Positions 24,540 to 36,494 of a DNA stretch of 64,000 nucleotides are shown one piece after another; the stretch's first letter is position 1, and the number at the start of each line of letters is the position of its first letter. The DNA is from Cladobotryum mycophilum. Lineage: Eukaryota > Ascomycota > Sordariomycetes > Hypocreales > Hypocreaceae. Location of the stretch: positions 1,488,001 through 1,552,000 of the forward strand of contig CM071590.1 of assembly GCA_036429605.1 (NCBI GenBank). The letters run 5' to 3'. A program made the position numbers and the translations under genes. Below the pieces are notes generated by a model that saw nothing but the letters and a program-made list of their open reading frames with translations, had not been told where the DNA came from and made no database searches.

Positions 24540-27059
24540 ATGGCGTCCGCTGAAGTCGGGATCCCGCGCCGCGAGCGAGGGAACCAGCGCGATGGAGACT
24601 CGTACCGCCCTTCACGACCGGCGGCGCGCTCCCCACCACCGGTGCGGACGGACGAGGAGAAGCAGGCGGCGGCAAAGGCAGAGTACGAGAAGCTGCTGAA
24701 TATGCGATCGGGAGGAACGTATATCCCGCCGGCGAGGTTGAGGGCGCTGCAGGCGCAGATTACGGACAAGACGACCAAGGAGTATCAGAGGATGGCGTGG
24801 GAGGCGCTGAAGAAGAGCATCAATGGGTTGATCAACAAGGTCAACACGGCTAACATTAAGCACATCGTGCCGGAGCTGTTTGGGGAGAACTTGGTTCGCG
24901 GAAGGGGCCTGTTTTGTCGATCGATTATGAAGGCGCAGGCGGCCAGTTTGCCCTTTACGCCCATATACGCGGCCATGGCGGCGATTGTCAACACGAAGCT
25001 CCCGCAGGTTGGGGACCTGCTGATCAGGCGCCTGGTTATGCAGTTCCGCAAGGGCTTCAAGCGAAACGACAAGTCGGTCTGTCTGTCGTCGACGACGTTC
25101 CTCGCTCACCTGATCAACCAGCAGGTGCAGCACGAGATGCTGGCGGGCCAGATCCTCTTGCTGCTGCTGCACAAGCCGACCGATGATAGCGTGGAGATTG
25201 CTGTTGGCTTCTGCCGCGAGGTTGGCCAGTACCTCGAGGAGATGCAGCCTTCCATTTCGATGGCCGTGTTCGACCAGTTTAGAAATATTCTGCACGAGTC
25301 CGACATTGATAAGCGAACGCAATACATGATTGAGGTCCTCTTCCAGGTCCGAAAGGACAAGTTCAAGGATCACCCAGCCGTTAAAGAGGAGCTGGACTTG
25401 GTTGAGGAGGAGGACCAGATTACACACCGAGCCGAGCTGGACGGCGAGATTGATGTGCAGGACGGGCTCAACATCTTCAAGTTTGATGCCGAGTGGGAGG
25501 AGCACGAGGATGCGTACAAGAAGCTCAAGGCTGAGATTCTGGGCGAGGGCAGCGATGATGAAGATGGTGACGACGATGATGATGAGAGCTCCGAGGAGGA
25601 GGAAGAGGAAGAAAAGGCCATGGAGATCAAGGATCAGTCCAACGCCGATCTCGTTAACCTACGGAGGACCATCTACCTTACCATCATGTCAAGTGCCGAC
25701 CCGGAAGAAGCTGTGCACAAGTTGATGAAGATTACTCTGCCAGCAGGCCAGGAGCCCGAATTACCGTCAATGATTGTCGAGTGCTGCTCCCAGGAAAAGA
25801 CGTATACCAAGTTCTTCGGCATGATTGGTGAACGATTTGCCAAGATCAACCGTCTTTGGTGCGATCTCTTTGAGCAGGCCTTTGCCAAGTACTACGACAC
25901 GATCCACAGATATGAAAACAACAAACTTCGAAACATTGCCATGCTTTTTGGTCACATGTTTGCGTCCGACGCTCTCGGCTGGCATTGCCTGTCGGTTATT
26001 CATCTGAACGAGGAGGAGACCACTTCCAGCAGTCGTATCTTTATCAAGATCCTGTTCCAACATATTTCTGAGGAGACCGGAATGGCTAAATTGCGGGCAC
26101 GAATGGCTGAGGAGACCCTGCGACCAAGCCTCGAGGGTATCTTCCCCAGGGATAACGCTCGCAACATCAGATTCTCCATCAATTATTTCACAAGTATCGG
26201 TATGGGCGCACTCACGGAGGAGATGAGAGAGTATCTGCAGAATATGCCAAAGCCTGCCCTCCCTGCCCCTGCTGCCCGGGATCACTCGGACTCGGACTCA
26301 GTTTCGAGTTATTCCTCTTACACTGGGTCTTACTCTTCTCGCTCTCGCTCTGGTTCGAGGTCTCGTTCAAGGTCCCGCTCTCAGGATCGCCGCAACACCA
26401 ACACACGAAAGGCAATTGACCGTGGTCGTTCATTATCCCGGACACCAGCCAAACGTGGAAAGGACCGATCATATTCCTACAGCTCGCACTCACGGTCTCG
26501 CTCGGTGTCATCTCGCAGCCGAAGCCGCTCCGTTTCCGCTAGCCCGCCTAGAAAGGTAGCTAGAAGGGATGCTAGCAAGAGCAGGAGCAGGAGCAAGAGT
26601 TTCTCACGTTCTCCACCTGCTCGGGGACGAGGGCGTGCTCGCAGTGCTTCCTATAGCTCATATAGCCGATCACCGTCTCCCCCTAGACGCGGACGAGATG
26701 CCGCTGTCCCGGCCAGTCCAAGGCGTGGACGATCACCTGTCGTCAGCCCTCGTGGAAACCAAAGACGCCGAAACAGCTCATCAGTGAGCAGCGGCCCCAG
26801 AAAGAAGGCTCGACGTGATAGTCGATCTCCATCGTATTCATCAAGGTCCAGGTCCAGGTCACCACCCCCACGAGATGGCCGGAAACGCTCAATCTCACCA
26901 TCAAGGAGCCGCAGCCCACCCCCACGACGCAGCAAAGATGGCCCCATAGACCGCCCAAAAGGCAAAGGATCCACTAGTCCTGGGCCTGCCAAGAGGAGGC
27001 GGTATAGCGAGAGTTTGTCAAGGTCACCGCCGCTGAAGCGGGGTCGACGCGGGAGTTGA
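24540..27059 (+). CDS. CWC22: Pre-mRNA-splicing factor CWC22
   Basis: Single exon, 839 aa, from ATG 24540. Residues about 85-275 are a MIF4G domain (LKKSINGLINKVN, ELFGENLVRGRGLFCRSIMKAQ, FTPIYAAMAAIVNTKLPQVG, LIRRLVMQFRKGFKRNDK). An acidic stretch (SDDEDGDDDDDESSEEE) separates it from an MA3 domain at about 373-490 (NLRRTIYLTIMSSADPEEAVHKLMK, FFGMIGERFAKINRLWCDLF). The last 250 residues are an RS-rich tail (RSRSRSRS and SPPPR blocks). CWC22 is a spliceosomal protein of the B-act/C complexes; in animals it escorts eIF4A3 for exon-junction-complex loading. The RS extension is longer than in yeast and resembles animal CWC22. The upstream frame is open for another 93 codons but looks like promoter. 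Confidence 0.95.
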   Translation: MASAEVGIPRRERGNQRDGDSYRPSRPAARSPPPVRTDEEKQAAAKAEYEKLLNMRSGGTYIPPARLRALQAQITDKTTKEYQRMAWEALKKSINGLINKVNTANIKHIVPELFGENLVRGRGLFCRSIMKAQAASLPFTPIYAAMAAIVNTKLPQVGDLLIRRLVMQFRKGFKRNDKSVCLSSTTFLAHLINQQVQHEMLAGQILLLLLHKPTDDSVEIAVGFCREVGQYLEEMQPSISMAVFDQFRNILHESDIDKRTQYMIEVLFQVRKDKFKDHPAVKEELDLVEEEDQITHRAELDGEIDVQDGLNIFKFDAEWEEHEDAYKKLKAEILGEGSDDEDGDDDDDESSEEEEEEEKAMEIKDQSNADLVNLRRTIYLTIMSSADPEEAVHKLMKITLPAGQEPELPSMIVECCSQEKTYTKFFGMIGERFAKINRLWCDLFEQAFAKYYDTIHRYENNKLRNIAMLFGHMFASDALGWHCLSVIHLNEEETTSSSRIFIKILFQHISEETGMAKLRARMAEETLRPSLEGIFPRDNARNIRFSINYFTSIGMGALTEEMREYLQNMPKPALPAPAARDHSDSDSVSSYSSYTGSYSSRSRSGSRSRSRSRSQDRRNTNTRKAIDRGRSLSRTPAKRGKDRSYSYSSHSRSRSVSSRSRSRSVSASPPRKVARRDASKSRSRSKSFSRSPPARGRGRARSASYSSYSRSPSPPRRGRDAAVPASPRRGRSPVVSPRGNQRRRNSSSVSSGPRKKARRDSRSPSYSSRSRSRSPPPRDGRKRSISPSRSRSPPPRRSKDGPIDRPKGKGSTSPGPAKRRRYSESLSRSPPLKRGRRGS

Positions 27060-27307
27060 AGAGAGAAAAATAAATTTTTTTGAGAGAATGATATTAGGGA
27101 AGGGGCGAGAACTGAAATTTAGATTGGATTGGGGAGGGTAATGTTTTTTTTTTCCCTTTTTCCTTTTTGTAATGATATGTATTACCAGCGAAAAATCAGA
27201 GATGAAATTGAAAGCTCTATACGCCAACTTTGTGTTCTATTTTATTCATATCTATGATATGTGATTGTAGATCCGTTATGTGATTTTGGTTTCAGGTTTG
27301 TTCCCCT

Positions 27308-30136
27308 CTACGATGTCATCTCAAGCGAAGCCCCCGGCGCACCGACATATGTCCACAGCAACTCATCCACCCTCAAGCTACCCTCCACGTTTACCGTGTG
27401 CTTCTCCCCTGGCACGATATCAAACCCGTTATCGCTCAGCTTTAGTCCCTCAATCTCTTCGAATACGAATCCCTTGACGGGCCTCTCGGCTGATACCACG
27501 ACTTGCTGCTTTGACGGCGAGACTTGGAACTGGAGGCCGCGGGAGGGCATGTCTAGGTACTTGATGGGGTCTGGCCAGGCTGTGTCGGTGGCGATGGGTG
27601 TGTCTGAGGAGGTGGTGGGGTCTATGAGGGTAGCGTGGATGACAAAGGGGTCGTATTGGGTTGTTGAGAAGGGGGTTGTGTAGTCGTCTGGATGGGGGAT
27701 GGAAGGCGGGAGGAGCTTGTTTTGGAGGACTTCTGTGGTGGCGTTTGCTGAGGCGGTGATGCTGGTTGTAATAGGGGGATAGACGTCTTTGCCCGATCGG
27801 ACGGATATGAAGCGCACGGTGAGGTTCACCTCAACATCATGAACACTGCTGCTCGCTATCCACACGTCAAACGTGCCCCTTCGAGCTGGAAGCGTCTGGT
27901 CGACTTGCCCCGTAACAAGGCCAGAGTTCTCATCAACCCAGTACCCCGTCTGCGTCCAGTCGTGAAACGTTCTGGAGACGCCAACGTCAATGGTCCGCAG
28001 CGCCCGCGCGATGGCATAGTAGGCAGGTTTCTTGACGAGGAAGTAATCCACCACGGCCCACGACATGGTCGGCCAGCAGTCGTTGAGCTGCCAGACCAGC
28101 ACGCCGCCGCACCGCCTCTCCCCCGGCTTGCCCCATTGCCGCCGCCAGGCCTTGTACGCGGCGCGCATGGTCTCCGCCTGGACGACTTGGGTGAGGTGCG
28201 TGTAGCCGGCGAGGTCGTGCCTGGGGCGGAAGTTGTCGACCACGTAGCTCATCATGCGTCTCTCGTGACCGATGGCTTTGTTGTGGAAGTCGAGGGCCAT
28301 GGAGCCCGGGTAGAGCTGGGACGGGTCCGCGGTCATTCTGCGGGTGGTGGAGAGGTGAGGGTAGGCTATCATGCCGAATTCGCTGACGAAGCGGCCCCCT
28401 AGGTTGTCGACTTCTTGGTATTTGTTCATGGCGCCGTGCCAAACTAGATTTGAAACGAAGTGATTAGTACCCCCTTTTTGAGTTATCGAAGGCAGGCTTA
28501 GGTAGAAAAGAGAGAGGAGAGGGGAGAGGGGGCTTACTATTCCATTGGTGTATATCGCCAACGGTTGGATCAGCAGTAGGTTTCCCATCGCCCCAGGGAC
28601 TGCTCGGGTGGTATATCACATACGGATCCTCTTCCTTGACTATGGTAGGGATAAAGTGCTCGTAAATGTATCGTGCCGGAAAGGTGGACTTGAGCCACGA
28701 CTGCGGGTCCTTGTCTTCAAAGTCGTAGTCGAGCTTATACCTCTCCTGAACTTGGTAGTCCTCGTTGTTACCCGCCCAAACAACCACCGAAGGGTGAGTC
28801 CTCAGCCGGCGGACCTGCTGTCTTACCTCTGGCTCCAGGTTCTGGAGGTAGGATGGGTAAGCCGGGTAGCTGGCGCAGGCAAAGGCGAAATCCGACCACA
28901 CGAGCACGCCCAGCTCATCGCAGGCATCGAGGAGAGCGTCGTCCTCGTACACGCCCCCGCCCCATATGCGGATCATGACTTGGTTTCCCTCGGCCATGAG
29001 CTTGATCCAGTCGCGGTACCTCTGCGCGGGCACGCCAGCGAGAAAGCTGTCCGCGGGGATCCAGCAGGAACCGCCAGCAAAGATGTCTACGTTGTTGACG
29101 CGAAAGTAAAAGGATTTGCCGTGGGCGTCTGGCTCCTGGACCAACTCTGTCCTCCGGAATCCAATCAGCTTAGATTGAGAGTCCAACTCTGCGGTTTCCC
29201 CGTCGGTGCGGAGAAGCCTTGCCTGAAGCTGGTAGCGGCTCTGGGCGCCGTATCCAAGAGGATACCACAGCTCTGGTTGTTCGATCCGGAATGGAATTTC
29301 GACCAGTCCGGTATCTGTGACTTGGACCTCCTTTTCAAAGACAGGAGAGCCATCTTTGGCCAGAGTTACTACGACTCTGTCTCCCTCTCGTGTGCTTCCA
29401 GCCACTCTAGCAAATATCGAACCAGAGCACGATTTCAAATCCTCGCTCACTTGATTCCGGGCCCAAACGTCATCAATCCGAGCAACGTACCGCTCCAGGT
29501 AAACAGGCTTCCAGGGTCCAGCAGTCATCAAGATGGGGCCCCAGTCCCAGCCCCAGTTATACTGGGCTTTCCTCACGGGGACACGGCTGGCCTCTGTCTG
29601 TCTGACGAGAAAGTTGTGCTCGTGGCCGTGCTGCTTGATGAGTTCCTCTCCCCTATCAATGACCGAATCGAAGATGATGGAGAGCGTGTTTTCGACGCCG
29701 GGCTTGATGTGGTCTGTGATGTTTACACGGTAGGAGACAAACATGTTTTCCGTGGTGGCGATTTTGGCCTGATTAAGGTAAATGGTAGCAAAAGTATCGA
29801 GCCCCTCAAACACGATGTCTGTAGTGATACCATCATTGCTTGACAAAGGTACGGGAACCGTAAAGGAGACTTGGTATTCCCAGTTTGCTTTACCAATCCA
29901 CTGAACAGCACGTTCATTCAAGTCGACAAAGGGGTCAGGGATCCTGTTCGCTATTAGCTTTTAGCTTGTTCTATTCATCAAAATTCCTTGGCACATTACT
30001 TGTTATTAGCCAAGAGGTCAATGTGGACTTGAGTTGGAACTCGAGCGACCGGAAGCCATTCCTGGGGAGATGCCTTGTGCTCTCTGAAGCTCCAACCAGT
30101 GCTTAATTCGACTCTTGAATGTGCCATGTTGGGCAT
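27308..30136 (-). CDS. mndB: Beta-mannosidase B, GH2, intracellular
   Basis: Exons 30136-30000, 29943-28538 and 28443-27308 (minus) give 892 aa; a second in-frame ATG at 30127 would give 889 aa. GH2 architecture: N-terminal jelly-roll domain (ARVPTQVHIDLLAN, GLDTFATIYLN, RKAQYNWGWDWGP), Ig-like domain (ELWYPLGYG), TIM barrel (RIWGGGVYEDDALLDACDELGVLVW) and C-terminal beta domains. The acid/base Glu is in WAGNNEDY (about residue 440) and the nucleophile Glu in VSEFGM (about 536). The enzyme removes terminal beta-1,4-mannose from manno-oligosaccharides. There is no signal peptide, which fits the intracellular B type rather than the secreted A type. The 3' end converges with CWC22, 248 bp away. 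The frame is clean across all exons. Confidence 0.94.
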
Positions 30137-30914
30137 TGGGTTAGTGTTGGAATTGATGTTGGAGTTCCCACTTCAAAACGTCCACAGCTTTCTAGGCAGA
30201 TTGGTGATGGAGACCAATAACCAATGCATTCGTATGAAGCAGCATATAATATTGTAGAAAGCAATGAAAATAAGTGAAAGCAATAAACGTAATAGAAGAA
30301 TCATAAGCACCTTAAATGCAGTTGGCAGTTTAAGAGTTGAGTTCCAACTCTTCGGTTCCCCCACCCCCATCACCACCACCACCGAGTCATGATTCTCCCC
30401 ACGCAGACTCCACCCCCACGTTGCGGGGGTGGGGCAACGACGAGCAGTGATGGAACCTGGAAGTTGCAGGTCCACGGGTTCTAGAAAATTAACCGACGTG
30501 ACGAAGTGTAGTGGTGGCTTGCAGTAGCTGCAGGCGCTATAAGGACCTCATATCCACTGTTCTAGCGTCTTGCTACAGCGCATCTACAGGGGCTCTAAGG
30601 GCTCTAGCAGCATACGATACCTAACCTGGAACCTAATCAAATAACGCCCCTAGCATCCATGGCTGGATCCATTCGTAGCCAGATCTCAACGCTTCATTCA
30701 GAGTGCACGGCAAAACACAATCACAACATGGAAACAAGCACAGAGATGAGTATCAAGTAAGTAATAGTAATTGTCATCATGGTAAAACCATTCCCCAACT
30801 AAACTCCAACAATCATTTAAACCCCCAAATATAGATATCTATAGACCCATTCCCAATAGAACTCTCATCTCCTTCAGAACCTTCACCCACCACTCATTAA
30901 AATAGGATTAAAAG
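30137..30914. other. Intergenic region
   Basis: Promoter side of the beta-mannosidase gene and 3' flank of the CCCH gene. It has a CCCCCACC/CACCACC-rich patch near 30360-30430 and AT-rich sequence at 30780-30915. No gene seen. Confidence 0.65.
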
Positions 30915-32460
30915 TTAATTAACCACCTGTTGTTCGACGTCATGCATCTCCTTGGCAAACCAGCATGCCGTGAGCGTACATGGGCTCCTCGGGCAGTGAT
31001 GTCCAGAAACACAATCCGTCTCGCTGCAGCTCAAACCATTGGAGCAGGGAGACTGTCGAGCAATAGCACGCAGAGCTTCCCTCTGATTGTGCGTCAATGT
31101 CTCGCCATGCTCATGATGGCACTTGCCATACTTATCAAAATAATAACACCGCCCTAACAGATGGAAGTTGTTGCAGAGCTTGCGGTCCTTGAGGCCCATG
31201 TAATCATGCTGCGAGTACGAGAGACGAGAGTCCACTCGCTGTCCGAGCTTGTTCCGTAGCACTACCGTATGTGCTGTCAATGATGGCTTCGACTCGGTTA
31301 ATGGCGAAAGCAGAGCTGGGTTCACGGCCGGAGCCTTTGCAGCAGCCGAGGCGTAATCCATCGAGGTGTGAGACGGCAACGGGCTACCGGGAGGTGTAAT
31401 GATGGAAGCTCTTCGGTTCGTGGGGCTGTTGCTGGGCAGCTGCTTGCTCCTAAACACCTTTTCGAAAAACACCGTCTGGAATCTGTCCTTGATCTGGGCC
31501 ATTTCGTACGCAAAAGGAGGTCCCTCCAGCAAGGTGATCTGATCACAAATCGTCTTGTCCTCGAGGTACGAATCGAGCACGCGGGCATATCCATTGTCTG
31601 CCGCTCCGCCAAAGAAAATCTGTCTGCAGTGGACATCATTCAATCCAAACTTAAAAGAGGCTAAGAAAAGGTCAGTATGAAACAGACAAAGAGATAACAA
31701 AACAGCAAAGTCGCTCACCTTTGATCTTCTCGTCCGCGCACTCCTTGCCGTTTCCGGCATCAATGTAATCGCACAAAGGGTCAACGGTGTTAAATCCCCG
31801 CACAAAGTCATCAAATGACCCCAGCTCAGGGAGGACTTCTTTATACTTCTTGGCGAGTCCTTTCATATTCGCATAAACGCGAATCATCACTTGGGAATGT
31901 TGGGGGATAGACGGTAGCCTTGTCTTGATGTCCTCCTCGACAGCCTGCTTGAGGAGACTAGCTGTTCTCTTGCCGCCAGCCAATCCCTCTCTTACGAGCT
32001 CATCCTGAAACTATTTCATTGTCAGTTCGTGTCAGGTAAACCACCATGGCCAGAAGGTGAACTCACGGGCATGTTGTCGCCATCAATTACAACCATAGTA
32101 AAAATGTGTCGCTCCTAAGTAAAAGAGTCAGCTCGAGCCATTATGAATACCAGGAGATGGCATCTCACATTTTGCCTCTCGAGGTCTTGAAGCCGTTTTT
32201 CGTTTCGATCGAGTTGGCTACGCTTAAGGTCGAGCATATCCTTCCTATCCCGAAGTTCCATCTCAGCTTCAACAAGTCGTTTAGCTAGGCCTTCGATGTG
32301 GATGAACAACCCCTGGGGCACAAAGTCAGTACAGTACGCAAACGTAGATCAAGATTCACAGATAACTTACGCTGATCAACAAGTTCTTATTCTCATCCTC
32401 CCTCTGGACCTTGACCCATGTCTCCGACAATTGCTTGAGTTGGTCTTGGTGATCCGACAT
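30915..32460 (-). CDS. CCCH zinc-finger protein with NYN/PIN-like domain
   Basis: Five exons (minus): 32460-32371, 32312-32169, 32114-32067, 32004-31719 and 31660-30915, 437 aa, all phases consistent. An N-terminal coiled coil (residues about 1-80, LVEAEMELRDRKDMLDLKR) precedes an NYN/PIN-like domain at about 85-250 (MVVIDGDNMP, VMIRVYANMKGLAKKY, YIDAGNGKECADEKIK, QIFFGGAADNGYARVLDSY) with acidic residues placed as in metal-dependent RNases. After a Ser/Pro linker come Cys/His-rich repeats: C-x8-C-x8-C-x3-H (LCNNFHLLGRC onward) and C-x5-C-x4-C-x3-H. This domain order matches an ascomycete-specific family annotated as CCCH proteins (I recall DUF7923). RNA binding is likely; nuclease activity is inference. 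The upstream in-frame ATG at 32538 is less favoured. Confidence 0.78.
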
Positions 32461-33064
32461 CTTGTTAACGTCACGTAACGGCGACTGTAATAAACAATAC
32501 TGTTCCGGTATAGCTTTTTGAGTAGAGTGCGGAATCATCTACCAGAGTTGCGCGTCCAGGTCTTATAAGTAAATAGGGCGACCAGGGGTACGGTTCTCAA
32601 ACGTTTTGAGGGTCCTTTGTCCACCAATGAAAGGGTTACACGGCGGCAGGGTTTGCTAGGAATCGCACTTGGGTGTATGCGCTGTACAGGTCAGAGGAGC
32701 CAATAGAACCCTGACAGAACATGAAATCAGCCTTACGGGCGGCGCCATGTTAAAGATGCGACTTGTTGCGAACAATGAAAAGCCACGACAGATTCAGGCT
32801 CCGACACTCCACAAAAGGTTGCATAAAGGGTTGCCGACTAGACAGCCTTTGAGCAATCACGACAAAGAAATGAAGAGGATTATCGCATTCAAATGTACAG
32901 CACATTGCGAAAATGTGTCAGATATCGAGTTTCGAATTCGCGCGCAATGTTGTACTGATTCTGCCTAGGCATCATTGCATTTAATGCACTGCTTGATTCA
33001 TGCCTGGACGTGCCGTCACCGAACGCCCCATCATTTAACACAGCCATCGGGAATGCGGCCATGC
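32461..33064. other. Intergenic region
   Basis: About 600 bp between two minus-strand genes; promoter of the CCCH gene and 3' flank of the Zn2Cys6 gene. No gene supported. Confidence 0.65.
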
Positions 33065-35542
33065 CTAAACAAAGCCGGGGAATAGCATGGCGCTGCCTCC
33101 CTCCCAGTTAGCTGTATCATTAAAATCTTGTCCAATGAGGTTAAGATTCTGTGAATTCTCTGTTCCACCCGGAAGCTGCTCCCACTGCCCGAATATATCA
33201 AACAGATCCATGAGATTGTCGCCCATCTGCGTGAAATCGGGCATTGGCGCCTCAAAATTCCCATCGTACGGTGCACTCGTCGTCGGTATGCTTTCGGGGC
33301 CATTCTCGTCGGTCAGGGACGGCATCTCCGTATTTTCGCTTGCATATGGAATGACTGCACTCGCATTCATATTCTCCATCATTTTTCTTCTGTCCGACGC
33401 AACGTCCATACTCCGGCCTTGCTCAGATCCCTGCAGGTCAAGTCTTTTCAGTCGCGGGAGTAGACCCCGAATACTATTCCAAAGTCGCCGGCTGGCGCTG
33501 CTTTGGCCGGAAAAGCCGCGGATGAGTTCCACCGCCTCGGTGAAGTTCTTTTTGCAAGATTCTCTAAAAATCTTTGGCGCGTGGCAGACGGCGAGGAAGA
33601 TAGCCGATAGAGCACCGACTAGGAAGTAATTAAAGGTCGATTGCTGACGAGAGTAAATGTCAGTTGTCGAGTTTAGATGCACCAAGACTTCAACAGTGTC
33701 CTTTGCGACATCAACGACCAAATTTGCGCTCAGAAGATCTGCCGCTATTCTAGCCGCACTAAAAAGATGATGTCGATAGATGAGAATTCTGGTATGATTA
33801 CCACGAAGGTAGAGCATCGCGCGGAGTCGATGAAGCGAACTAGGCTGAGGCGTTGGTCGTTGACGAGGATGTTGCAGTTTGAGATGTGGGGGAATTGTAT
33901 CCATCCAATCTAGTGTATTCCGGTCAAGGAATGCAACAGTATCTTTTGCAATTGGGCTCGAAGGTGACCTGAACGGCGGAATGGCGCTCCAAAGTCTAGA
34001 GCAAAGCATACCGTATCCGATCAAACAATTGAGGTATGAGTATTCAGGGCCCTTGAGATATTGGTATGAGAAGAGATTCAAATGGTTCACGGATCATAAG
34101 ACTTACTGGTTTGGGTAGATCAGGATCGATATCATTTTCCTGGAGAGCGAAGCTCAGACTAGTACCAAAGCTGAAGCGGCGGTCAAGTAGATAGATACAC
34201 CAAAAGACTCGGATGGCTAGCTGGCGGGTTGCATTATCATGAAACATGTCGTCGAGACTCCGTTTCCGGTGGAGACCCATTTCAAGGGCAGCCCTGGCTG
34301 CAACGCCGATAGTACGCCAGGCCAGAAGCTCCTCGTCGCTGTGAAAGTAATAGGTGCTCTGGTATGCATGATTAGTCATGATTGTTGATCAAATCAGCAG
34401 TTCAAGGGGATTTCCAACGCACCATGACTGCCAGAAGCTGAACTTGCTTCAGGTCGACTTCGGGACCTGCGATCTTGGAGGCATTGTTCTCAATGGGTCT
34501 GAGAGTCGTCTCACTCAGCTCCGTCTTGCATTTAGCCTCCAGGTTCATGCCCAGGCACACGGCAATTTTCATGATCTCGATATCTCTGTATTCAAGCTGC
34601 CTTGATTGCTTGTCGGGTTTTTGAAATGGGAGACCAGCTTCCTCTTTCTGGATGGCATCAAGGACATCTGGCACCTGAGCAATCAAGTCATCAGCTACAA
34701 CGAAGGGGTAGATAGCTTCAACCTCTTCCTTGAATACGCCAAGTAGCCTCGTAATTTCTTCAATGGTGCAATGCTTCCAGAAGTCCGGGTCATGTTGCGA
34801 CCTATATCGCGACTCTGGTGCTGGCGATTGGGAGCGACTAGAACCAGGATCCTCCACGGGGGGTATTCCCATATTGGTCAAGGAATTGTGGCCTAGGATA
34901 AAGCCATAAGCTGATCTTGTAGGCCCAACAAACTGCGGCTGTTTCGGCGCTGGCTTTTCAGCAGCAGCATCTTGTGGTGATGGATGAGAAGACCCCAAGC
35001 GAGTGCTAAGCGTCTTGACAAATTCGGACAGCTCTGCAAAGTCATGGCGGAGTTGAGCCAATTCAGCCTTGACGGCATGATATTGCCGACTACTATCATC
35101 ATTTAATCAAATTTCCATACCAAATGTCATGTAAAGGCTGGATTCCCTACCTTTCGCTCTTGTTCTTGCTCACCTGTGACGTGTCGTGTGCCTGCGTATA
35201 CTGACACGACAGGCCATTGCTGAGACACCGCTCACAGCTCGCCTTGTTTTCCACAGGGATGCATTTTAATTTCCGCTTCTTGCAGCCATCACTGGGGGAC
35301 GTGTTAGCAATGCATTTCTAAAAAAAAAAAATGAAGCGATGTTGAAAGAGAATCGTAGCGTACCAAGCTACAGGCGTGTAAGTTCCACGGGTGCGACGCT
35401 GAATCGTGTGGTCCGGACTCGGCGCTGGCCGCTTCCTTGATTGATCTGAGGATGACGGCTTATCGACAGCAGGATTGTCTGTGTTCATAAGATCCGGGCC
35501 CATGCGGAACGGAGAATTTTCAGAATCAGTAGTAGTATCCAT
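33065..35542 (-). CDS. Zn2Cys6 transcription factor with fungal-specific TF domain
   Basis: Five exons (minus): 35542-35364, 35291-35151, 35092-34423, 34358-34107 and 34051-33065, 742 aa. The binuclear zinc cluster, C-x2-C-x6-C-x8-C-x2-C-x6-C (CDGCKKRKLKC, then CERCLSNGLSC), lies at about residues 60-91; the first Cys codon is split by intron 1. A coiled-coil dimerisation helix follows (HAVKAELAQLRHDFAEL). The middle homology region (PF04082) is clear: ARAALEMGLHRK, VFWCIYLLDRRFSFGTSLSFALQENDIDPDLP, and LRGNHTRILIYRHHL. Such proteins bind CGG-containing half sites and control metabolism or secondary pathways. The target is unknown and no biosynthetic cluster is adjacent. Exon 3 has a tandem TAGTAG acceptor (35092 or 35089), adding or removing one Ser. 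Confidence 0.87.
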
Positions 35543-36381
35543 TGAAAAAATGCAGTCTTTGGTGAGGAGGGATGATGGCAGGTCCAGGATCGGAGCTGGT
35601 GTCGGGAAATATCGACCTTGCCGTATATTAATTCGTGATGAGTAAGCAGAGCAAGCCGATCAATTGGTGGTTTCGGTTTGGGCTGAGACGGTTACCCTAC
35701 ATCTTGATTTCAAGGGGTAATCTCTGCCCCATGGATGTGTTTATTCTACTTTTACATGTATATGAAAGCCATTCCCATGGCCTAGTAGCTTGAAATTTAA
35801 TCTTGCAAAAACGATTTCCCATATGGTGGAACTTTCTGTCCTAGAGACAGTTGGTTGGTTCTTAGCTTACCCGTTCAGTTTGCCAATCAATAAAATGCCC
35901 CTGTCAGTTGAACATACAGTATAATACTATATAACTTGAGAAAGACTTTCACGTTTACCTATCGATGAATCCAATCCAGGGAGTGTAAGGAAACTACTTG
36001 AAGGCTTCAAAGAAAGTATACGGTGTTGAAACTAGGAGAAATGCACGAACACCATTACTAAGTATTTACACTTTTCTTCAATATCATCAATAGACAGCGC
36101 CACCTCCTCCAAAAACAACTTACTCTGATTCCATTAATCTCGTCTTTTATCTAACCATCTATAGACAATGCCAATCTTGTTGTAGTGCATGTAAACTGAA
36201 CTGAAAGTGGATAACAGCATTGGTGGGCCAGTCCCTTGAGAACGTCTGTCAACAGCTGTCCACAGTTTGGCAGTGATAGATAGGTAAGATATCTTCTACC
36301 AAGTAAAGGAAACACAGATTTTTCGTCTTTTTCTTTCATCCAAGTTCGAGAAGTTTTTACAAACAAACACACAAAAGACTA
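35543..36381. other. Intergenic region
   Basis: AT-rich divergent promoter region between the Zn2Cys6 gene and the first ISG12-like locus. No gene seen. Confidence 0.6.
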
Positions 36382-36494
36382 TGTCAATCGACCTCATCCA
36401 CTCTAACAACCAAGAACCTCGAGGTTCACAAAGCTGACTGAGGAGGTAAGCCATTAGGCATTCTTAGAATCAACACCCGTTTGACTTTTTCTAG

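Noticed and set aside
24612..25505. 297-codon minus-strand reading frame
   Set aside because: Lies antisense inside the CWC22 MIF4G/MA3 coding region; Leu/Arg-rich shadow of a GC-rich gene with no family pattern.
28545..29843. 432-codon plus-strand reading frame
   Set aside because: Antisense to the beta-mannosidase catalytic domain, whose motifs are clear; no domain pattern of its own.
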